A stretch of 58,959 nt of DNA from Clostridiales bacterium (GTDB lineage: Bacteria; Bacillota; Clostridia; Oscillospirales; CAG-272), in assembly GCA_012837425.1 (NCBI GenBank), contig DURE01000030.1:1-58959 (forward strand). The letters are read 5' to 3'. Position numbers and translations under genes: made by a program. The notes under the pieces were generated by a model. It did no database searches and was not told the DNA's origin. It worked only from the letters and a program-made list of their open reading frames with translations. Shown here piece after piece: positions 1 through 8,528 of the stretch (position 1 is the first letter of the stretch; each line of letters starts with the position of its first letter).

Positions 1-55
1 CCTGCGGCCTGCGTTTGGGTCTTCTTATAGATTATCCTTGGGTTTTGCAGAGAAA

Positions 56-82
56 TAAAAAAAAGCGGGGCAACACCCCGCA
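56..82 (-). terminator. Intrinsic terminator of the membrane-protein gene at 91-903
   Basis: Read on the minus strand, a GCGGGG/CCCCGC hairpin with a 5-nt loop is followed by an uninterrupted run of eight or more T. It lies just after the stop codon of the minus-strand gene. Bases 1-55 show nothing I can assign. Confidence 0.85.
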
Positions 83-90
83 GTATAACA

Positions 91-903
91 TCAGTTACGG
101 CCGGCCTCAAAAGCCCCCTGCATTTTTTTGTCCTTGTTGTTGAGCGATATTAAGACAAACAGCATGAACAGATACGCGCAGAACCCGAGCAAAAGCTGAG
201 CAAGGTATGCGAAAATCATCCAAAGCAGGTCTGCCAGGTCTTTAGGCGGGCCGATTTGAATATCCAGCATAACCAAATACACAACTCTGAAAAGGGCAAA
301 AAACCCCGACACATAGGCAAGCGTCCTTTGCTGTGGGTTGTTTTTGTCAAACAGCTTTCTTATCGGGAAATAAAGGGCTCTCTCGTCAAATTTATGGCCG
401 GGCAGGCGGGCCCGGAGCTCCTTTTGAAGCCTGCCATGAGCCGAAACCCTCCGGGACACCAGGTAGAGGATAATAAGCAGGACGGCAAGCAGAACATACT
501 CAATCAGCGCCGGGACGGCGAAATTTAACATAAGAAAACCCAAAATATCCCCCGAAAAAATCGCCTTGCCCTCCATGAGAACGGCGATAAGGATTTTCAA
601 AAGATATTTATATATCGTCAGCAGCATATAAACCGCGACAAACCCCCGGGTGTTTTTCAGCCCGAACCTGAATGCCGCGAATATTATAAAGGCCCAGGCC
701 AGCATTATCCCGGCAATTTCAGCAAGGTCAAAGAAATAGGGCACAAGGTCAGTCAAAACCGGAATCATAAAGGCAATATCGGTTGTGATTTTGATATACA
801 GAGTGTTGAGCAAAACCGAATAAACAAAAAAGACGGCGGCCACCCAAAGCGCCATTGACAGGGTCAGTTTTATTCTCAGTTGCGGGTCGTTTTGAGTTTG
901 CAT
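91..903 (-). CDS. Polytopic membrane protein of unknown function
   Basis: A 270-residue protein with about six or seven hydrophobic segments: near residues 14-36, 44-80, 88-110, 118-150, 193-215 and 226-252. A basic cytoplasmic-looking linker sits around 150-190 (RRVSAHGRLQKELRAR). I see no signal peptide, catalytic motif or family signature, so no function is offered. The start is supported by GAGGTG six bases upstream of ATG. It is divergent from the M14-like gene (157-nt gap) and ends in its own strong terminator, so it is probably monocistronic. Confidence is for the gene being real. Confidence 0.75.
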   Translation of the reverse strand: MQTQNDPQLRIKLTLSMALWVAAVFFVYSVLLNTLYIKITTDIAFMIPVLTDLVPYFFDLAEIAGIMLAWAFIIFAAFRFGLKNTRGFVAVYMLLTIYKYLLKILIAVLMEGKAIFSGDILGFLMLNFAVPALIEYVLLAVLLIILYLVSRRVSAHGRLQKELRARLPGHKFDERALYFPIRKLFDKNNPQQRTLAYVSGFFALFRVVYLVMLDIQIGPPKDLADLLWMIFAYLAQLLLGFCAYLFMLFVLISLNNKDKKMQGAFEAGRN

Positions 904-989
904 ATCAGCACCTCGTGTGAGCGTTTTTCGCCGGGTTGTTCTGCACCGACGCGGCGCATGCCGGAAATAAGCATTGAGCGGTTATCCCT

Positions 990-1018
990 GCATTATTCGT
1001 GGAATATGCTCATAATAT
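990..1018 (+). promoter_or_regulatory. Weak candidate sporulation (SigE-like) promoter of the M14-like gene
   Basis: GCATTAT, 14 bases, then CATAATAT resembles the mother-cell SigE pattern (KMATATT, about 14, CATACAMT) at 5 of 7 and 6 of 8 positions. No good SigA promoter is visible in this 157-nt gap. The match is imperfect and could be chance in AT-rich DNA. Confidence 0.25.
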
Positions 1019-1062
1019 TGAATATAACAAAGAATACAACGAAACCATCAAGGAGAAGCATG

Positions 1063-1986
1063 ATGAACTCAAGCAGCCCGGGAATTGACAAAGATAAAAG
1101 GATTCTTGACTATCAGCGCGCGGTCGGTTTTGAGGAACTTCGGGAATATCTTGATATTCTGACCGACAGATACGGCCTCAATGTAACCTCGATAGGAGTT
1201 ACCGTTCTGGGAAAAAGCATACCCATGATAACGCTTGGCAGCGGAAAAAAGGAAATTCTGTATGTCGGCTGCATTCACGGATGCGACAATATCATCGCCT
1301 CAATGCTGCTGCGCTTTATAAACGAATACTGCGAGCTGCGCAAAACCAACCGCCGCATTTACAACCTTAGCCTCTCAAGCCTTGAGCAGACGCGAACCAT
1401 ACACATAATACCGATGCTCAATCCCGACGGGGCGTCATATGCGGCTGGGGGAGTTGCCGAGGATAATCCGCTCCACAGTCGGCTTATTGCCATGAACGGC
1501 TCTGAGGATTTCAGCCGGTGGCGCGCAAACGCCCGCGGGGTCGACCTTGAGCGGAATTTCAGTGTCGACTATGTCGAATACAAAAAACGAATCCCGCATA
1601 AAGACGGCGGCGCGCCCCGGGACTGCGCGGGGCTGCACCCCGAATCCGAGCCCGAATCAAGCGCCCTTAGCGGTTACATAAAGTACAACGAAAAAATTAA
1701 GTTGGTGCTCAATTTCAGGTGCGGCGCCGACAGCGTGTCCTACGTCGGCACCGGCGGCATACCGAGAAACCGGAGCATTGCGCAGTCGCTGTCAAGAATC
1801 AGCTCAAAACCGCTCTGCGAGGCGCCGGCCGGAGAGGTTATGGGCAGTCTTGCGGGATGGTGCGCCGTGGTCATGAATATCCCGGCATACAATATATTCT
1901 GCGGGGCAGAGAAGAATAACACCGACTGCTTTATGAAATACGCGGGGGTGCGTGAGCTGCTGTTTACCGCGCCGCTGCTGGTCTGA
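1063..1986 (+). CDS. M14 carboxypeptidase-like protein, probably catalytically inactive
   Basis: A 307-residue protein with the M14 zinc-carboxypeptidase fold: HGCD in the first zinc motif, MLNPDGA, ARGVDLERNF and ESEPE. M14 enzymes need HxxE plus a later His for zinc and a Glu as general base. Here the motif reads H72-G-C-D75 (E to D), the later His region reads NFRCG (Phe218 where LHTQG-type motifs have His), and the general-base region reads NIFCG (Phe279 instead of Glu). There is no signal peptide or LysM domain, so it looks cytoplasmic. Relatives such as gamma-D-glutamyl-diaminopimelate peptidase I act on spore or wall peptidoglycan. Start chosen for AAGGAG seven bases before ATG; an adjacent ATG at 1060 is possible. 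Converges on ruvB with one base between stops. Confidence 0.8.
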   Translation: MNSSSPGIDKDKRILDYQRAVGFEELREYLDILTDRYGLNVTSIGVTVLGKSIPMITLGSGKKEILYVGCIHGCDNIIASMLLRFINEYCELRKTNRRIYNLSLSSLEQTRTIHIIPMLNPDGASYAAGGVAEDNPLHSRLIAMNGSEDFSRWRANARGVDLERNFSVDYVEYKKRIPHKDGGAPRDCAGLHPESEPESSALSGYIKYNEKIKLVLNFRCGADSVSYVGTGGIPRNRSIAQSLSRISSKPLCEAPAGEVMGSLAGWCAVVMNIPAYNIFCGAEKNNTDCFMKYAGVRELLFTAPLLV

Positions 1987-1987
1987 T

Positions 1988-3040
1988 TTATTCCTCGATT
2001 CTGATCTGCTCGCCGGCAGGCTCAGGTCCGGTCATGGTCAGTCCCAGATGCTCATAGGCCAACCGTGTGGCGCAGCGCCCCCGCGGAGTCCGCGAGAGAA
2101 AGCCTATTTGCATCAGATAGGGCTCATAGACGTCCTCAAGCGTTATCGCCTCCTCGCCAATAGTTGCGGCCAGCGTATCAAGTCCGACCGGGCCGCCGCC
2201 ATAGAGGGTTATTATAGTCGTGAGCATCCGGCGGTCAATGGCGTCAAGCCCGAGTTTGTCGATTTCAAGGCGCTCAAGCGCATATTTTACAATTTCGGCA
2301 CTGATGCTGCCGTCCCCGACAACCTGGGCGTAGTCGCGCACGCGCTTGAGCAGGCGGTTGGCTATGCGGGGAGTCCCGCGTGAACGCGAGGCTATCTCAT
2401 AGGCCCCGGCCTCGTCTATTTTCAGCCTGAGTATCCCGGCGCTGCGTTTGACAATCTGCACCAGCTCCTCGGGCGAGTAGAGTTCGAGCCGAAGTATCAC
2501 GCCGAAGCGGTCGCGCAGCGGCGGGGCAAGCTGGCCGGCCCGCGTTGTGGCTCCAATCAGGGTAAAATGCGGCAAGTCAAGCCTTATGCTCCGGGCAGAC
2601 GGCCCTTTCCCGATAATAATGTCGAGCGCGTAATCCTCCATCGCGGGGTAGAGAATCTCTGACACCGGAGTGGCGAGCCGGTGAATTTCATCTATAAAAA
2701 GAATATCTCCCTGTGAGAGGTTGGTGATAATCGCGGCGAGGTCGCCCTGCTTCTCTATGGCTGGTCCGGAGGTTATCCTAATGTTTACCCCCATCTCGTT
2801 TGCAATGATACCCGAGAGCGTGGTCTTACCCAGCCCCGGGGGGCCGTATAGTAGCACATGGTCGAGCGCGTCTCCCCGCCTGAGCGCAGCCTCAATATAT
2901 ATCCGAAGGTTTTCTTTGGCTCTTTCCTGACCTATATATTCGTCAAGCCGCCGCGGACGCAGCGAGAAATCGGTCTCGGTGTCCTCGGGAATGTATGACT
3001 CGGTCACAAGGCGCCCCTCAAAATCCATTTCTTCGTTCAT
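1988..3040 (-). CDS. ruvB: Holliday junction branch migration helicase RuvB
   Basis: A hexameric AAA+ motor that drives branch migration of Holliday junctions with RuvA during recombinational repair. The 350-residue length is normal. Walker A GPPGLGKT is at residues 66-73 and Walker B FIDEIH at about 115-120. The sensor region GATTRAG and the C-terminal winged-helix segment ([12 protein letters not shown], about 311) are intact. It follows ruvA by 13 nt in the same minus-strand operon, while ruvC lies divergently upstream of the operon. Confidence 0.98.
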   Translation of the reverse strand: MNEEMDFEGRLVTESYIPEDTETDFSLRPRRLDEYIGQERAKENLRIYIEAALRRGDALDHVLLYGPPGLGKTTLSGIIANEMGVNIRITSGPAIEKQGDLAAIITNLSQGDILFIDEIHRLATPVSEILYPAMEDYALDIIIGKGPSARSIRLDLPHFTLIGATTRAGQLAPPLRDRFGVILRLELYSPEELVQIVKRSAGILRLKIDEAGAYEIASRSRGTPRIANRLLKRVRDYAQVVGDGSISAEIVKYALERLEIDKLGLDAIDRRMLTTIITLYGGGPVGLDTLAATIGEEAITLEDVYEPYLMQIGFLSRTPRGRCATRLAYEHLGLTMTGPEPAGEQIRIEE

Positions 3041-3053
3041 TTAAATCTCCCAG

Positions 3054-3662
3054 TCATTTAATCAGTTTTTTCAGCGCCAGGCGAATAATTTCCTCAAGCG
3101 GAAGCGTGACAATATCAACATCTTTCAGCGCCCGCAGCGCCTCGGTGCGCGAATATCCGAGCACCATGAGCGCCTCGACCGCATCGTTGGTATTGCTGCT
3201 ATGCCCGGCAGCGGTTCCGGGCGTCTGCTCGCCGCTGCCTGAGGCAAGCTGCTTTGAGGCCAGCTTATCCCTCAGCTCAAGGATAATCCGCGCGGCGGTC
3301 TTGGGTCCGATGCCGGGGGCCTGAGATATTGCCTTCCTGTCCTCGCTCAGCACGGCAAGCGCAAATTTCTCGGGGCTGAGTACCGAGAGCAGCGAGAGCG
3401 CCACCTTCGGTCCGACGCCCGATACGGTTATCAGCATCCTGAAGGCCGAAAGCTCCTCGACCGACGCAAAGCCGTAGAGCTCAAGACTGTCCTCTCGCAC
3501 CGAAAGATAGGTATACAGCGTCGCCCGCTGCTCCTTATGGTTTTTCGGCAGTGCGTCATAGGTCGTGTGGCTGATTGACATTCTGTAAGCCACCCCGCCG
3601 GCGTCTATTGCCGCCACGCCCGGCTCAAGCAGGACCAGATTGCCGCTGATATAATAGAACAT
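3054..3662 (-). CDS. ruvA: Holliday junction DNA-binding subunit RuvA
   Basis: RuvA tetramers hold the four-way junction and load RuvB. The 202-residue protein has the N-terminal OB domain (1-62), two helix-hairpin-helix motifs (SGVGPK near 81-86 and PGIGPK near 116-121), a variable linker rich in Ser/Gly/Thr (about 136-155) and the RuvB-binding C-terminal domain (about 156-202). GAGGATG lies eight bases before ATG. It sits 101 nt downstream of yfhO; that gap holds a CCCTGAG/CTCAGGG inverted repeat without a T-run, so readthrough from yfhO is likely. Confidence 0.97.
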   Translation of the reverse strand: MFYYISGNLVLLEPGVAAIDAGGVAYRMSISHTTYDALPKNHKEQRATLYTYLSVREDSLELYGFASVEELSAFRMLITVSGVGPKVALSLLSVLSPEKFALAVLSEDRKAISQAPGIGPKTAARIILELRDKLASKQLASGSGEQTPGTAAGHSSNTNDAVEALMVLGYSRTEALRALKDVDIVTLPLEEIIRLALKKLIK

Positions 3663-3763
3663 AGGTCAGCATCCTCACACTTGGTTGTTTTGGGGGTTTT
3701 TATCGGCGCCCTGAGTATTTTTGGTACTTCGGCTCAGGGGTTTTGCCCGGCACTTGCGGCAGA

Positions 3764-6610
3764 CTACTCTTGCTTCTGCTGTTCTCTGAGATTTCTGGTC
3801 TTGCCCGATGTTTCATCGTCGGGCATATTTTGCTGTGTCTCTTCACCGGCCTGCGAGTCGCCGCAGGAGTCCTCCGGATTTTCCGGGGCAGCATCAGTAC
3901 AATATACGTCCCTGAAACTCTCGGGGGCGGTCAGTGCCACGGATTTTATTCTCAGCTTTCTCTCAAACACAAACAGCAATATGCCCAGTAGCACCGAAAA
4001 GACGGTTATGATCAGCCCTATAACGAACAGGTCGGGCAGGTATTTCATCTCGATGGTATGCTCCCCGGCGTCCACTCTGAAGGCTGTGAGCGCGTCAAGC
4101 GTTTCAAATACTTCAACCCTCTGCCCGTCAACATAAATCCTCCAGCCCTCGTCATAGGGCAGAGTGGTCTGGATTATCTGGTTGTCCCTGGGGGAGTTGA
4201 GGTTGCCTTTGAAGCTTCGTTCGGTGAATTCGGTTATATTGTACTGCATGACGGCCAGCCGGCTCATCGCGTCCTCAAAGGCCGCCCAGTCGATATAAAA
4301 GAGGCAGTCGTAGCCGTTTTTGACATACAGGTCGTTGTTGACCAGCGACATGGTGATGTTTACGGTCTGACCTGCGCTGAACTTTCCGAGCGATACTATC
4401 CGGGAGGTGTCGCCGCCGTAGAACGACCCGGCTGAAACGCCGTTTACCTTCAGGTTGACCTCGCGCGGATAATCGCTGGGAAGATAGAAAAATATCTCGC
4501 GGTCATTCGGCGCGGTAAAGGTGTAGTAAACAAGGGCCTCATGGTCCTCCGAGCTTTTGGCGTACTTGTGGTGCCCTGCTATATATGACCTTGCACAAAA
4601 GGTGCTGACCGAGACATCCTCAACCTCAACAGGCACAAACAGCTCGTCTACCTCTTCCTCCCCGAGCATTGCCGAAACCAGCGCGTTGAGGTAATCGCAG
4701 GGGGCCTCGTAGTCGTTGGCTACAATATCTGTAATGCGCTCGTCAACGCCGTAGGCCAGAGAGAGCGCATATGGGTTGAGCCATGCCGTAAATCCGCCCT
4801 CGGCAAAAGCCGGCTTGTAATAATCCGACAGGTCATCCGATGTTATGATGTATTTCAGCCCGAGCAGCGAATCGTTGACTGGAGTGCCGCCGGCATACTT
4901 GCCCCAGTGCGACTTCGAGCAGTAGCCCATTCGGGCAAGGAAGGCTATGGTATCGGAGTTCAGGGTCGAGGTTGAGTTTGACAGCCCGCGGATATTCAGC
5001 GCCATGTTGTCGTTTGTCTTGCGGTGCAGGGTTTTTTCCATCCGGTAAAAAGAGGTGTCATTCTCCTGGACAAGCCTGACTATCGGACGAAGCTGGGCCA
5101 AAAAATTGGTGTAGCTGCTGTACCTTGAATAAACCACGTCGCGGTTGAGGTCAACCACATTCGTCAGCGCATTTGCAAATAATTCAAAGCAAACGAAAAA
5201 GGTAATGATAAGCAGGATATTCTCACGGTATTTAGTAATTTTCAGAATGCAGATAAGCACAAGATAGGACGCGATGCAGACCAGCGAAAACCAAATGGTT
5301 TCAAGGTCGCTGACATAATCCCGGTCGAGTGTCTGAATAAATACCACCAGCGCGACAAGCGACGTGCATACGGCAAATATCGTCTTTGAGCTTATTGATT
5401 TGAGCTCCGAGAAGGCGCTCGTGGCAAGTACCAGCAGGAAGAAACAGAGCATGAAGCTGTAGCGGTAGTTGAGCCAGTTGGGGCGCTGAAACCCGTGCCA
5501 CACAAGGTCTACCGTTGAGATTGAAAAGCTCAGTACAAAAAAGGCAATAATCCCCCCGGCGGCCACCTTCTCACGCACCGTGAATTTCGGCGAGAGGAAA
5601 TAAACCGGGATAAGGATTAAGCTCAACACGCCGCAGTAAACAAAGGGAAGGCCCTCGGGGCGCACCGTGTCGTAGGAACCGGGCAGAAACTTGATAAGCA
5701 GGTCAATAACGTCGAATTTGAAGTTAAAGGCCCAGCTCGGGTTGGTAAAGGTGGTCTTGCCGAAGGTCAGCGAATAATAGGCCGACAGAAGAATCACCGC
5801 CGCAGCCCCGACAGAGAGCAGCGAGTATGCCCCGAACCTCGCAAACGATTTGATAAAGTGCCGCCGCTCGCCATACGGATTGTTCTTGTTGTCGCGGTTG
5901 TTGGCAAAGTAATAATAGAAGAAATATGCGGCGACATAGAAACAGACCATGTAACCGATATAGAAGTTGCTCATCAGGGTGAGCGAGAGGAATATCAGGT
6001 ACATCCTGAACCTGCCGTATTTTATAAGCTGCTCGATGCCGTATGAAATAATAGGCAGCCACATGACCGCGTCTATCCACATTGAGTTGTGCTGCTGCAC
6101 CACCGCGTAAGCCGTGAGGGCGTACATAGTTGAGAAGATTACCGTGGCTATTTTGCTCTTGCTCCGGCCGGTTTTGTGAATATAGAAGCCGAAGGTAAAG
6201 CCGCAGAGCCCGGTTTTCAGCAGAAATATTACCAGCAGCGCGTCAAGGATTTTGGCCTGGGGGAAAAGGCAGACTATATACGAAAAAGGGCTGGCGATGT
6301 AATATGCATATATCCCCATAAAGTCGCCGCCCAGCGCGCGGGAAAAAGAATACAAAAGGCTCGTGTCCCCATACACGAAGTTGCGCAGCGCCTCATAGAA
6401 ATAAACATACTGCCCGTTAAGGTCGAGCACCAGCACCGAGCCGTCCCCGAAAGGGTGTATGTTCATTGCAAGATAGATAAGGTAGTTGAGAACCACAGGT
6501 ATCAGAAACGCCAGCCCAAGATATGCCATCGGCCACCAGGAGGGCCGGTGCTTGGTCCCGGCGCCGGCCTTTGCCGGAAGTGTGGTTACACCGGTATATT
6601 CGTCAGACAT
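3764..6610 (-). CDS. YfhO-family large membrane protein
   Basis: A 948-residue membrane protein with the YfhO (PF09586) plan. A cytoplasmic N-terminus and a first membrane helix at about 27-50 are followed by a loop with GDGSVLVLDLNGQY, which is typical of the family. About a dozen membrane segments run to residue ~520, then an extracytoplasmic domain, a last helix near 875-895 and an acidic, Gln-rich cytoplasmic tail. Bacillus YfhO helps glycosylate lipoteichoic acid with a CsbB-type glycosyltransferase. No CsbB-like gene is in this window, so the substrate here is unknown. Its ATG overlaps the end of the DUF951 gene by 8 nt, implying translational coupling. Confidence 0.88.
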   Translation of the reverse strand: MSDEYTGVTTLPAKAGAGTKHRPSWWPMAYLGLAFLIPVVLNYLIYLAMNIHPFGDGSVLVLDLNGQYVYFYEALRNFVYGDTSLLYSFSRALGGDFMGIYAYYIASPFSYIVCLFPQAKILDALLVIFLLKTGLCGFTFGFYIHKTGRSKSKIATVIFSTMYALTAYAVVQQHNSMWIDAVMWLPIISYGIEQLIKYGRFRMYLIFLSLTLMSNFYIGYMVCFYVAAYFFYYYFANNRDNKNNPYGERRHFIKSFARFGAYSLLSVGAAAVILLSAYYSLTFGKTTFTNPSWAFNFKFDVIDLLIKFLPGSYDTVRPEGLPFVYCGVLSLILIPVYFLSPKFTVREKVAAGGIIAFFVLSFSISTVDLVWHGFQRPNWLNYRYSFMLCFFLLVLATSAFSELKSISSKTIFAVCTSLVALVVFIQTLDRDYVSDLETIWFSLVCIASYLVLICILKITKYRENILLIITFFVCFELFANALTNVVDLNRDVVYSRYSSYTNFLAQLRPIVRLVQENDTSFYRMEKTLHRKTNDNMALNIRGLSNSTSTLNSDTIAFLARMGYCSKSHWGKYAGGTPVNDSLLGLKYIITSDDLSDYYKPAFAEGGFTAWLNPYALSLAYGVDERITDIVANDYEAPCDYLNALVSAMLGEEEVDELFVPVEVEDVSVSTFCARSYIAGHHKYAKSSEDHEALVYYTFTAPNDREIFFYLPSDYPREVNLKVNGVSAGSFYGGDTSRIVSLGKFSAGQTVNITMSLVNNDLYVKNGYDCLFYIDWAAFEDAMSRLAVMQYNITEFTERSFKGNLNSPRDNQIIQTTLPYDEGWRIYVDGQRVEVFETLDALTAFRVDAGEHTIEMKYLPDLFVIGLIITVFSVLLGILLFVFERKLRIKSVALTAPESFRDVYCTDAAPENPEDSCGDSQAGEETQQNMPDDETSGKTRNLREQQKQE

Positions 6611-6824
6611 TTTTCTCCTTTTCCTTTTCCTTTTCCTCTTTGGTAATTACTTTTTTTATAGACTTCTCAAGCCTGGGCCTGTCCAGTGTCAAATCCCGGC
6701 CGCAGCCCGAGCAGATAATCCTCACCTCGGAGCCGACCCGCACCACACGGAAGAGCTTTGAGCCGCAGGGGTGGGGCTTTTTCAGCTCCAGCATATCGTC
6801 AGGTGAAAACCTGACAATTCTCAT
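6603..6824 (-). CDS. DUF951 family small protein with a Cys motif
   Basis: A 73-residue protein opening MRIVRFSPDDMLELKKPHPCG, with later Cys residues in ICSGCGR, consistent with a small metal-binding fold. DUF951 (YyzM in Bacillus) is widespread in Firmicutes and its function is unknown. The ATG at 6824 has GGAGG six bases upstream, which decides the start over an in-frame codon 18 nt earlier. The Lys/Glu-rich tail overlaps the yfhO start. This is the first gene of the operon driven by the promoter at 6932-6960. Confidence 0.85.
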   Translation of the reverse strand: MRIVRFSPDDMLELKKPHPCGSKLFRVVRVGSEVRIICSGCGRDLTLDRPRLEKSIKKVITKEEKEKEKEKNV

Positions 6825-6931
6825 GTTAATCCTCCATTCCAAAAATCCGCCATAACACCCGGGTGAAATCCCACAACAGGGCGGCCCGGCAAAACCACTT
6901 TTTTCAAAACCTGCCGGAGTTGCCGAAGTTT

Positions 6932-6960
6932 ATTATATCATACAAATGAGAACTTGTAAA
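6932..6960 (-). promoter_or_regulatory. SigA promoter of the DUF951-yfhO-ruvAB operon
   Basis: On the minus strand: TTTACA, 17 bases, TATAAT, with a TGA extended -10. The predicted start leaves a ~100-nt 5' untranslated region before the DUF951 ATG. It lies back to back with the ruvC promoter, 32 nt away. Confidence 0.85.
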
Positions 6961-6992
6961 CATCGCACAAGGCATTTATTGGGTTAAAATAA

Positions 6993-7021
6993 TTGACTTC
7001 ACGCATGATATGTGGTATACT
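6993..7021 (+). promoter_or_regulatory. SigA promoter of ruvC
   Basis: TTGACT, 17 bases, TATACT, with a TGG extended -10. The predicted transcript begins ~45 nt before the ruvC TTG codon. I see no LexA box here, so SOS control of ruvC is not indicated. Confidence 0.85.
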
Positions 7022-7070
7022 TACTGAGGATCAGTTTTGCCAGCGAACGGCAGGGAGGGAGAAAGAAGAG

Positions 7071-7574
7071 TTGATTATACTTGGCATAGACCCAGGCCTT
7101 GCCACCGTGGGCTGGGGGGTTATAGATTATCGCGGCAACCGGTTCAAAACCCTCGGGTTCGGCGCGATTATTACCCCGGCCAACCTGCCCACGGCCGAGC
7201 GGCTTACCATGATATATGACCGGATAAGCGAGATAATAATAAAATACTGTCCCGACGCGGTTGCCATTGAGGAGCTGTTCTGGAACACCAACCAGACCAC
7301 CGGAATCCGCGTCAGCCAGGCACGGGGAGTTATTCTGCTCTGCGCCGCGCAAAACGGCACCAGAGTTGTCGAGTACACCCCGCTGCAGGTAAAGCAGGCG
7401 GTGGTCGGCTACGGCCGGGCTGAGAAATGTCAGGTCATCTCAATGGTTACGGTGCTGCTCGGTCTTGATAGCCCGCCGAGCCCCGACGACACGGCAGACG
7501 CGCTTGCGGTGGCCATCTGCCATGCGCACAGCGGCTGCTCAAAAATCGCTCAATTAACAGGCAGGAAAAACTAA
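7071..7574 (+). CDS. ruvC: Crossover junction endodeoxyribonuclease RuvC
   Basis: A dimeric nuclease that resolves Holliday junctions after RuvAB branch migration. The acidic active site is complete: D7 in GIDPG, E67 in AIEELF, and D140/D143 in DDTADALAVA. The start is TTG at 7071 (10 nt after GGAGGGA), giving 167 residues beginning IILGIDPGL, as expected for the family. A longer reading from 6993 would begin inside the promoter. The methyltransferase gene begins one base after the stop. Confidence 0.96.
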   Translation: MIILGIDPGLATVGWGVIDYRGNRFKTLGFGAIITPANLPTAERLTMIYDRISEIIIKYCPDAVAIEELFWNTNQTTGIRVSQARGVILLCAAQNGTRVVEYTPLQVKQAVVGYGRAEKCQVISMVTVLLGLDSPPSPDDTADALAVAICHAHSGCSKIAQLTGRKN

Positions 7575-7575
7575 A

Positions 7576-8439
7576 GTGTTTATTGCCGACCGGTGGAAGG
7601 AATACGAGCTGCTCGATGCCTCGGAGGGCGAGCGGCTTGAGCGCTGGGGAAAGTATATCTTAATACGCCCCGACCCGCAGGTAATCTGGCGCGCCGACAA
7701 GACCTCTTCAGGCTGGAAAAGAGCCGACGGTATATACAGACGCTCAAGGGAGGGCGGAGGTTCCTGGGTTAAGCGGGATTTGCCCGAGACGTGGGTAATT
7801 TCATATAAAAACCTGTCTTTTCAGCTCCGGCCGATGGGGTTCAAGCACACCGGCCTGTTTCCCGAGCAGGCCGCCAACTGGGACTGGTTCTCTGAGCTCA
7901 TAAGGGCGGCCGGGCGGCCGGTGTCGGTGCTCAATCTTTTTGCGTATACCGGCGGGGCGACGCTGGCCGCGGCAGCAGCCGGGGCTACGGTCTGCCATGT
8001 CGACGCCTCGCGCGGGATGGTAAGGCAGGCAAAGGAGAACGCTGCGCTAAGCAGCCTTGCTGCGGCGCCTGTACGCTATATAGTCGACGACTGCATAAAA
8101 TTTGTCGAGCGCGAAATCCGGCGCGGCTCAAGGTACGACGCAATTATCATGGACCCGCCCTCGTACGGCCGCGGCCCGGGCGGCGAGGTCTGGAAGCTTG
8201 AGGGCTGCATAGACCGCCTTGTCGGGCTGTGCGCCGGCCTGATTTCGGACAAGCCCTTGTTTTTCCTAATCAATTCATATACAACCGGCCTCTCGCCGCT
8301 GACAATGAAGTATATTTTGGACCTCCGCCTCACGGCCGGACTTGGCGGCAGATCTGTTGCCGGGGAGCTTGCGCTCCCGGTAAGTGCCACCGGCGGGCTG
8401 CTGCCCTGCGGGGCCTCGGTGCGCTGGACCGCCGAATAG
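7576..8439 (+). CDS. Class I SAM-dependent methyltransferase, RlmI/RlmK-like
   Basis: A 287-residue protein resembling COG1092/PF10672 enzymes, which methylate 23S rRNA. The SAM-binding motif I is LNLFAYTGGATLAAA (about 117-131), motif II includes VCHVDASRGMV, and the catalytic-type motif is IIMDPPSYGRG (about 193). FKHTGLFPEQ upstream of motif I is typical of this family. The PUA domain of RlmI is absent, so this is the short form and its substrate base cannot be named. The start is GTG, one base after ruvC, so expression depends on ruvC transcription. Confidence 0.85.
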   Translation: MFIADRWKEYELLDASEGERLERWGKYILIRPDPQVIWRADKTSSGWKRADGIYRRSREGGGSWVKRDLPETWVISYKNLSFQLRPMGFKHTGLFPEQAANWDWFSELIRAAGRPVSVLNLFAYTGGATLAAAAAGATVCHVDASRGMVRQAKENAALSSLAAAPVRYIVDDCIKFVEREIRRGSRYDAIIMDPPSYGRGPGGEVWKLEGCIDRLVGLCAGLISDKPLFFLINSYTTGLSPLTMKYILDLRLTAGLGGRSVAGELALPVSATGGLLPCGASVRWTAE

Positions 8440-8528
8440 CCGGCGGGTCCGGAAAATATCCGCTGACTTTGCGGAACCGGCGCCGGCCTGCAGACGACTG
8501 AATATCAAAGCAGAAAGACTGAAACAAA

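Noticed and set aside
880-1062. N-terminal extension of the M14-like protein from 880
   Set aside because: The extra ~60 residues show no homology-like features and overlap the divergent gene's start; AAGGAG marks the start at 1063.
3700-3763. Short minus-strand frame between yfhO and ruvA as a small gene
   Set aside because: It is the out-of-frame end of yfhO continuing into the gap, with no ribosome-binding site.
6955-6972. GAACTTGTAAAC near the ruvC/DUF951 promoters as a possible SOS box
   Set aside because: The second half-site is AAAC instead of GTTC, and the site is not placed over either promoter.
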